Assembly (NCBI GenBank): GCA_902556355.1
Contig: CACDVW010000009.1
Location: 1-42,497 of the forward strand
Origin: an uncultured SAR86 cluster bacterium
GTDB taxonomy: Bacteria > Pseudomonadota > Gammaproteobacteria > Magnimaribacterales > D2472
DNA: 42,497 bases
Direction of reading: 5' to 3'
The translations under genes and the position numbers were made by a program. The notes below the pieces were generated by a model. That model did no database searches and was not told the origin of the DNA. It worked only from the letters and a program-made list of their open reading frames with translations. Below are positions 37,842-42,497 of the stretch, piece after piece. Each line of letters opens with the position of its first letter. Position 1 is the stretch's first letter.

Positions 37842-39689
37842 ATGGATAAGTTTGATGTAGTAGTTGTTGGGGGCGGTCATGCTGGAGTAGAGGCTGCATA
37901 CGCTGTATACAGAAGCGGCCTTTCTTGTGCACTTGTAACTTTTGAAAAAAATAAAATTGGTCAGATGTCATGCAACCCAGCTATAGGGGGTCTTGGTAAA
38001 TCGCATATAGTTAGAGAGATTGATGCAATGGGCGGTATTATGCCGATTGCAACAGATATGTCCGGCATTCAATACAGAACCTTGAATACAAGAAAAGGAG
38101 ATGCTGTCCAAGCCCTAAGGGTCCAGTGTGATAGAAATCTTTATAAAAAAGCCATTCAAAAGATATTAAATTCAACTAGCATTAATATTTTTGAAGAAGA
38201 GGTTGAGGACCTAATTGTTGAACAAGAATCAGTAAAAGGGGTTATAACAAAAAATAAAAAAATTTATGGAAAGAAGACGATTCTTACTACTGGCACATTT
38301 TTGAACGGTTTGATGTACACAGGATTGGAAGTTTCTTCTGGTGGAAGAGTCGGGGATGATTCTGCTATACCTCTATCCAAGAAACTTTACGAGTTAAAGC
38401 TTCCAATGGGACGACTTAAAACAGGAACACCGGCAAGAGTGAAAATGTCTACGCTAGACCTGTCTGTTATGGATGAGCAACCGGGCGAGACGCCCACTCC
38501 ATTTATGTCATTAACAGGCGAGGTTAAAAAACACCAAGAACAATTATCATGTTTTATAACAAGAACCAACAAAACAACACACCAAATAATATCTGACAAC
38601 ACTCACCTGTCTGCAATGTATTCTGGAAACATCTCAGGAATTGGCCCTAGGTATTGCCCATCCATAGAAGATAAAGTATTTAAATTTAGTCACAAAGACA
38701 GCCACCAAATTTTTATTGAGCCTGAGGGTGTTGGGGTTGACCTCGTATACCCAAACGGAATATCAACAAGCCTTCCCAAAAAGGCTCAAGAAGATTTTAT
38801 CCACACAATAAAAGGAATGGAGCAGTGTGAAATTACAGAATTTGGATACGCTGTTGAATATGATTTTGTTGACCCCAGGACAAACAAAAAAACCCTTGAA
38901 ACCAAATACTTTAATGATTTTTATTTAGCTGGACAAATTAACGGAACAACCGGGTATGAGGAAGCAGCCGCCCAAGGTCTAGTTGCTGGCCTAAATGCCG
39001 CTCAGGCTATTCAAAAAAAACCTGACTTTATTCTTCAAAGAGAAGAAGCGTATATAGGGGTCTTAATAGACGACCTAACCACACATGGAATAACAGAACC
39101 CTATAGAATGTTTACAAGCAGGGCAGAACACAGGCTTTTACTCTCACAAAACAACGCTGAACAAAGGCTGTTAAGCAAAGCTTTTGACCTTGGTATTATT
39201 TCAGAAGAAAGAAACACAACCTTTGTAAACAAAGAGAAACAATACACAGAGTTCGTTAAAACCAGATTAGACAAAACAAAAATATCATCCTTCATAAACA
39301 AAGAACAACAAACTGTTTCGCTTGATGAAAAAAGAAGCATATCTTTAATATTGGCAAGACCAGATGTTGACGAAAACAACCTCATTAAACTTAACAAAGA
39401 AGAAGAAGCTTTTTTTAAAAGAGCCTCAACAGAAATAAAATATAAAGGCTATATAGAAAAACAAACCAGAGAAATAAATAAAAATAAAAAACAAAACAAC
39501 AAAAAAATACCCCCATCAATAAATTACAAAAAAATATCAGGACTTTCGAATGAGGTGGTAGAAAAACTAACAGAATCTCAACCAGAAACAATTGGATCAG
39601 CTTCACAAATAGAAGGAGTAACACCAGCCGCCATAAACCTGATTCTGATAAGCATAAAAAAACAAGAGTTGGAAAAACTCAATGCATGA
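37842..39689 (+). CDS. mnmG: tRNA uridine-5-carboxymethylaminomethyl modification enzyme MnmG (GidA)
   Basis: FAD-dependent partner of MnmE in U34 modification. It has 615 residues. The FAD motif VVVGGGHAGVEAA is near residues 6-18; other family segments are GQMSCNPAIGGLGKSH, LRVQCDRNLYKKA, TGTFLNG, GRLKTGTPAR, and, in the C-terminal half, AGQINGTTGYEEAAAQGL and FTSRAEHRLLL. It ends with QIEGVTPAAINLILISIKK. The first half has balanced coding-strand bases, but from about 38500 on the strand turns A/C-rich, with a run of Lys and Asn codons near residues 540-560. It overlaps rsmG by 8 bases. Confidence 0.97.
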   Translation: MDKFDVVVVGGGHAGVEAAYAVYRSGLSCALVTFEKNKIGQMSCNPAIGGLGKSHIVREIDAMGGIMPIATDMSGIQYRTLNTRKGDAVQALRVQCDRNLYKKAIQKILNSTSINIFEEEVEDLIVEQESVKGVITKNKKIYGKKTILTTGTFLNGLMYTGLEVSSGGRVGDDSAIPLSKKLYELKLPMGRLKTGTPARVKMSTLDLSVMDEQPGETPTPFMSLTGEVKKHQEQLSCFITRTNKTTHQIISDNTHLSAMYSGNISGIGPRYCPSIEDKVFKFSHKDSHQIFIEPEGVGVDLVYPNGISTSLPKKAQEDFIHTIKGMEQCEITEFGYAVEYDFVDPRTNKKTLETKYFNDFYLAGQINGTTGYEEAAAQGLVAGLNAAQAIQKKPDFILQREEAYIGVLIDDLTTHGITEPYRMFTSRAEHRLLLSQNNAEQRLLSKAFDLGIISEERNTTFVNKEKQYTEFVKTRLDKTKISSFINKEQQTVSLDEKRSISLILARPDVDENNLIKLNKEEEAFFKRASTEIKYKGYIEKQTREINKNKKQNNKKIPPSINYKKISGLSNEVVEKLTESQPETIGSASQIEGVTPAAINLILISIKKQELEKLNA

Positions 39690-40269
39690 AAAAAACAAAG
39701 CTGAAGCAGAAAAATTAGAAAAATTTGTAAACGAAGCTCTAGCTTTCAACAAAAAACACAATATTTTTGTAAGAGAATCAATCAAAGAGGTTTATGAAAA
39801 AGACGTAGATGATTGTTTGCCCGTTCTGCAAAAAATTAAGAACTCAGACAAAATATTAGATCTTGGTTCTGGAGGAGGCTTTCCAGGAATAATTATAGCC
39901 ATCCTTAAACCGATGTGCGAAATTCATCTTTTAGAAAAAAGTAAAAAAAAGTGCTACTTCTTAAACAAAACAATCGACCTTTTGGGGTTAAAAAACGCAA
40001 AAGTTTTAAATACATTTATTAATAAAAACAACAGCCTTGGTTCATACACCCTTATAACAGCAAGAGCGTTTTCTTCCACCACAAACATATTAGAACTCAC
40101 AGAGAGCAACCTTGATGATGATGGCAAATATGTTTTACTTAAAGGAAAAAAAGAAAAAATCACAGAAGAGCTAGCAACAATAGACACAAACAAATATAAG
40201 TATGAAATAATCAAACTAGAAAACAAGAAATATGAAAGACACCTATTAGAGATAAAAAAAAGTGAATAA
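39682..40269 (+). CDS. rsmG: 16S rRNA (guanine-N7)-methyltransferase RsmG (GidB)
   Basis: Methylates N7 of G527 of 16S rRNA, using S-adenosylmethionine. It has 195 residues. SAM-binding motif ILDLGSGGGFPGIIIAIL near residues 53-70, then EIHLLEKSKKKCYFLN, and LITARAFSS near 120-128. It starts with ATG inside the end of mnmG (ATGCATGA) and ends inside the start of parA (GTGAATAA), both overlaps being 8 bases. Coding strand rich in A and C, very many Lys and Asn codons. Confidence 0.94.
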   Translation: MHEKNKAEAEKLEKFVNEALAFNKKHNIFVRESIKEVYEKDVDDCLPVLQKIKNSDKILDLGSGGGFPGIIIAILKPMCEIHLLEKSKKKCYFLNKTIDLLGLKNAKVLNTFINKNNSLGSYTLITARAFSSTTNILELTESNLDDDGKYVLLKGKKEKITEELATIDTNKYKYEIIKLENKKYERHLLEIKKSE

Positions 40270-41023
40270 GGTTATAGCAATAGCAAACCAAAAAGGCGGT
40301 GTTGGAAAAACAACCACGGCGGTAAACCTTGCCTCAAGCCTTGCTGCAACCAAAAGAAGGGTTTTACTCATTGACCTTGACCCACAAGGGAACGCCACAA
40401 CGGCAACAGGAATAAAAGATGAAAAACCAAACACCTTGTACGACCTTTTTTTCAATAACACACCCATCAATGAGTGCATATACAACACACCAGATAACTA
40501 CAAAGTCTTACCAGGAGACCAAAACCTCATAGCGCTTGATGTGGGAATAAGAGAAAACAACAAACAAAATTTTTTATCAACAGAATTAAAAAAAATAGAG
40601 GATGAATTCGACTATACAATAATAGACACACCACCAACACTAAACCAGCTCACAATAGAAGCTCTGTTTGCAGCATCGGGAACCCTTATCCCCCTTCAAT
40701 GCGAATACTATTCTTTAGAGGGTGTTGCTGGATTAATGCAAACAATACAAACCCTTTCCGATAAAAACCTGACATCTAACAGGGTTTTGGGGATAATAAG
40801 AACAATGGTAGACATGAGAAATAACCTTGCCAAAGAAGTCTCTGATGAGCTAGAAAAACATTTTTCAAGCTTGGTTTTCAACACCCTTATACCCAGAAAC
40901 ATAAAGCTAGCCGAGGCCCCAAGCCACGGCGTATCTGGTGTTAAATATATGCCAACCTCTTATGGTGCAAAGGCTTACTTAGCACTTGCTGGAGAGTTAA
41001 TAAGAAGGGTGGAATATGTCTGA
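40262..41023 (+). CDS. parA: Chromosome partitioning ATPase ParA (Soj)
   Basis: Walker-type ATPase that moves ParB-parS complexes over the nucleoid. It has 253 residues, without the N-terminal DNA-binding domain of plasmid type Ia forms. Deviant Walker A KGGVGKTTTAVNLA at 11-24, including the signature lysine, then LLIDLDPQGNATT and YTIIDTPPTLNQLT (Walker B). It starts with GTG 40262. In two hand-counted lines (40441-40500 and 40621-40680), the coding strand has 35 C to 15 G and 45 A to 25 T, the reverse of mnmE on the same strand. Confidence 0.97.
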   Translation: MNKVIAIANQKGGVGKTTTAVNLASSLAATKRRVLLIDLDPQGNATTATGIKDEKPNTLYDLFFNNTPINECIYNTPDNYKVLPGDQNLIALDVGIRENNKQNFLSTELKKIEDEFDYTIIDTPPTLNQLTIEALFAASGTLIPLQCEYYSLEGVAGLMQTIQTLSDKNLTSNRVLGIIRTMVDMRNNLAKEVSDELEKHFSSLVFNTLIPRNIKLAEAPSHGVSGVKYMPTSYGAKAYLALAGELIRRVEYV

Positions 41024-41855
41024 AGAAAACAAAATTTTAAATAAAGGGCTCGACGCTCTGTTGGGCCAAAACACTAACAACAACCAAAAAAGCGTTAAAG
41101 AGCTACCTGTTGAAGATATTAACCCAGGAAGATTTCAACCAAGAACAAATTTTGACGAAGAAAAACTCTTAGAGTTAACAAACTCTATAAAAAACCACGG
41201 AGTGCTCTCACCAATTCTTGTTAGAGAGGTTGGACTAAACAAATATGAGGTTATAGCGGGAGAAAGAAGGTTGAGAGCTTCAAAAAACGCCGGCCTTAAA
41301 ACAATTCCTACATTAATCGATCAAAAACAAGACAAAGACGCCCTAGAGTCGGCCTTAATAGAAAACCTTCAAAGGGAAGACCTCAACGCAGTTGAAGAAG
41401 CAAGGGGCTATGACAGATTGAAAAGAGAGTTTGGTTTAACCCAGGATGAAGTTGCGGCCTCAACAGGTAAAGCTAGAAGCACAATTGCAAACTCTTTAAG
41501 GTTGCTGTCTTTACCTGCAAAGGTTTTGGATATGCTTTCTTCTGGGAAAATTGAAAAAGGGCACGCAAAACTTCTAGCATCAATGGATCCATTAGAGGCC
41601 GAAAAAGCAGCAAACAATATTGTAAAAAATAAACTTACAGTAAAAGATTTAGCAGGGTTGTCCTCAAAAAAAACCAATAAAAAACCTCAAACCAAGACAA
41701 AAGATAGAGATCTTTTAATTGTTGAAGAGGAAATGTCTGAAAACTTTGGCCACAAGGTTGAGATAGAGGCTAAAAACAAAAAATCAGGCAAGGTTGTTAT
41801 TAATTACAACACCAAAGATGAGCTTGAATCTATAATTTATAAACTAAAAAACTGA
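41016..41855 (+). CDS. parB: Chromosome partitioning protein ParB (Spo0J)
   Basis: CTP-dependent DNA clamp that loads at parS. It has 279 residues. CTP-binding motifs AGERRLRASK at about 81-90 and ENLQREDLN at 116-124, helix-turn-helix at about 142-165 (LTQDEVAASTGKARSTIANSL region), and a C-terminal dimer domain near 235-279. A site matching its target is in the end of recF. The start overlaps parA by 8 bases (ATGTCTGA). The strand bias found in parA fades in the 3' half of this gene. Confidence 0.96.
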   Translation: MSEENKILNKGLDALLGQNTNNNQKSVKELPVEDINPGRFQPRTNFDEEKLLELTNSIKNHGVLSPILVREVGLNKYEVIAGERRLRASKNAGLKTIPTLIDQKQDKDALESALIENLQREDLNAVEEARGYDRLKREFGLTQDEVAASTGKARSTIANSLRLLSLPAKVLDMLSSGKIEKGHAKLLASMDPLEAEKAANNIVKNKLTVKDLAGLSSKKTNKKPQTKTKDRDLLIVEEEMSENFGHKVEIEAKNKKSGKVVINYNTKDELESIIYKLKN

Positions 41856-41889
41856 CTGTAAAAAATTTTCAATTTAAGAACAAAACAAC

Positions 41890-41918
41890 TTGTTTATAAG
41901 ACCATATATTTCTATAAT
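41890..41918 (+). promoter_or_regulatory. Promoter of the ATP synthase operon
   Basis: TTGTTT (41890-41895), a 17-base spacer and a perfect TATAAT (41913-41918), 32 bases before the atpI start. The 95-base gap after parB also has a weak DnaA-box-like TTATACAAA at 41932-41940. The core hexamers and the spacer length are identical to those of the oxidase operon promoter. Confidence 0.65.
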
Positions 41919-41950
41919 TCACCGCAACAAATTATACAAAATACGATCTT

Positions 41951-42292
41951 TTGAGTACGTTTCAAAAAACACTATCTAAAAACAAGTTAATAGTAGCCTT
42001 ATTTGTAACTCTTTTAGCTTTTGGGGTATATAAAGATGCCTTATTTTTAATGGCCGCACCAATGTATTTGGGGTTAATTGCTAGTGCTTATTATGTTGGG
42101 TCAAAAATTTCTGACTATACAATTAATGCTTTTTATAGCTGGTCTATAAAGTGGACAGTGTTTATCTTCTCTCTTATTTTTACCGGATTATATATGGAAG
42201 CGGCCTTTATACCCGCAATGCTACTTTATATTTTAATCAACTCAACAATTAACCCAATGATGTTTGCATCAAAACGAGAGTTAACAACATAA
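41951..42292 (+). CDS. atpI: ATP synthase subunit I
   Basis: Small membrane protein that helps assemble the c-ring of F1Fo ATP synthase. It has 113 residues with four hydrophobic segments (about 12-28, 30-48, 66-84 and 86-101), as expected. It starts with TTG 41951; there is no better start codon in frame near it, and the ribosome binding site is poor. The next gene, atpB, begins on the last base of its stop (TAATG). The identification depends largely on position between parB and atpB, which is usual in gammaproteobacteria, because AtpI sequences are little conserved. Confidence 0.8.
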   Translation: MSTFQKTLSKNKLIVALFVTLLAFGVYKDALFLMAAPMYLGLIASAYYVGSKISDYTINAFYSWSIKWTVFIFSLIFTGLYMEAAFIPAMLLYILINSTINPMMFASKRELTT

Positions 42293-42497
42293 TGGCGAAA
42301 GAGCTTACCACAGAGTCATACATAGACCATCATCTTACAAACCTAACATGTGGTCATGTTGGTATGGATGAAAGTGCTGGTATTTATAAGTCATTTTGGA
42401 CTTGTGATCCATATATGGTCGACAAAATGGGTTTTTGGGCCTTTCATGTAGATTCTTTATTTTGGTCAGTTTTATTGGGAGGATTATTTATCTTTTT
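42292..42497 (+). CDS. atpB: ATP synthase Fo subunit a, 5' part (runs off the right edge)
   Basis: Proton-channel subunit a. The first 68 codons are in the window, starting at ATG 42292, which shares one base with the atpI stop. The start has ESYIDHHLTNLT, a typical gammaproteobacterial AtpB opening, and then GFWAFHVDSLFWSVLLGGLFIF, the first membrane helix. Between them lies a stretch with two cysteines (TCGHVG and WTCDPYMVD), which may face the periplasm. The channel residues lie beyond the window. Confidence 0.93.
   Translation, partial: MAKELTTESYIDHHLTNLTCGHVGMDESAGIYKSFWTCDPYMVDKMGFWAFHVDSLFWSVLLGGLFIF

Overview
The window is a housekeeping segment of an AT-rich gammaproteobacterial chromosome, centred on the replication-origin neighbourhood. 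GC looks like roughly one third by eye; I did not compute it. The gene order gyrB-recF-dnaN-dnaA / rpmH-rnpA-yidC-mnmE-mnmG-rsmG-parA-parB-atpI-atpB is the classic origin block. The genes beyond gyrB (plsC, glycyl-tRNA synthetase, lpxL-like, trkA, fmt, def, tsaC, hemF, aroE) follow the order I recall from Pseudomonas. Short spacers, many overlapping genes, the lack of the usual neighbours yidD and rsmB, and a cytochrome-c-fused CoxB fit a streamlined, aerobic, probably marine gammaproteobacterium of the SAR86 kind. That assignment is inference, not a database result.

Layout. 1-2225 (-): 5' part of polA. 2300-8370 (+): dsbB, then pckA-gshA-quinone oxidoreductase-lipoprotein serine hydrolase. 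8413-18017 (-): a PhoX-type phosphatase behind a full aa3/caa3 cytochrome oxidase operon (coxB, coxA, ctaG, coxC, SURF1, a thioredoxin-like protein, ctaA, cyoE, SCO), with one small DUF2909 gene facing the other way inside it. 18150-21123 (-): yheV-aroE-hemF-tsaC-purE. 21198-25505 (+): def-fmt-trkA-trkH. 25507-26367 (-): a lipid A type acyltransferase, preceded by a broken tandem copy of its own first 35 codons. 26630-28693 (+): dimeric glycyl-tRNA synthetase and plsC. 28690-34127 (-): gyrB-recF-dnaN-dnaA. 34312-42497 (+): rpmH to parB, then the start of the ATP synthase operon. I see no tRNA, rRNA, insertion sequence, prophage, CRISPR array or defence island.

How the parts fit. The oxidase operon carries its structural subunits together with heme A synthesis (ctaA, cyoE) and copper insertion (ctaG, SCO, SURF1). 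hemF next door supplies heme precursor, and the atp operon at the right edge uses the proton gradient. dnaA, dnaN, gyrB, parA, parB and a parS palindrome in the end of recF form the replication and segregation module.

I did not find a clearly new multi-gene system. The points most worth a second look are: the 132-bp tandem duplication upstream of the acyltransferase, which leaves a 35-codon reading frame with many silent changes; an abrupt reversal of coding-strand base skew inside mnmG that lasts to parB; a cluster of TTAAC motifs plus DnaA-box matches in the mnmE-mnmG gap; a dimeric glycyl-tRNA synthetase where glyQ-glyS normally sit; and a GyrB without the long insertion usual in gammaproteobacteria.
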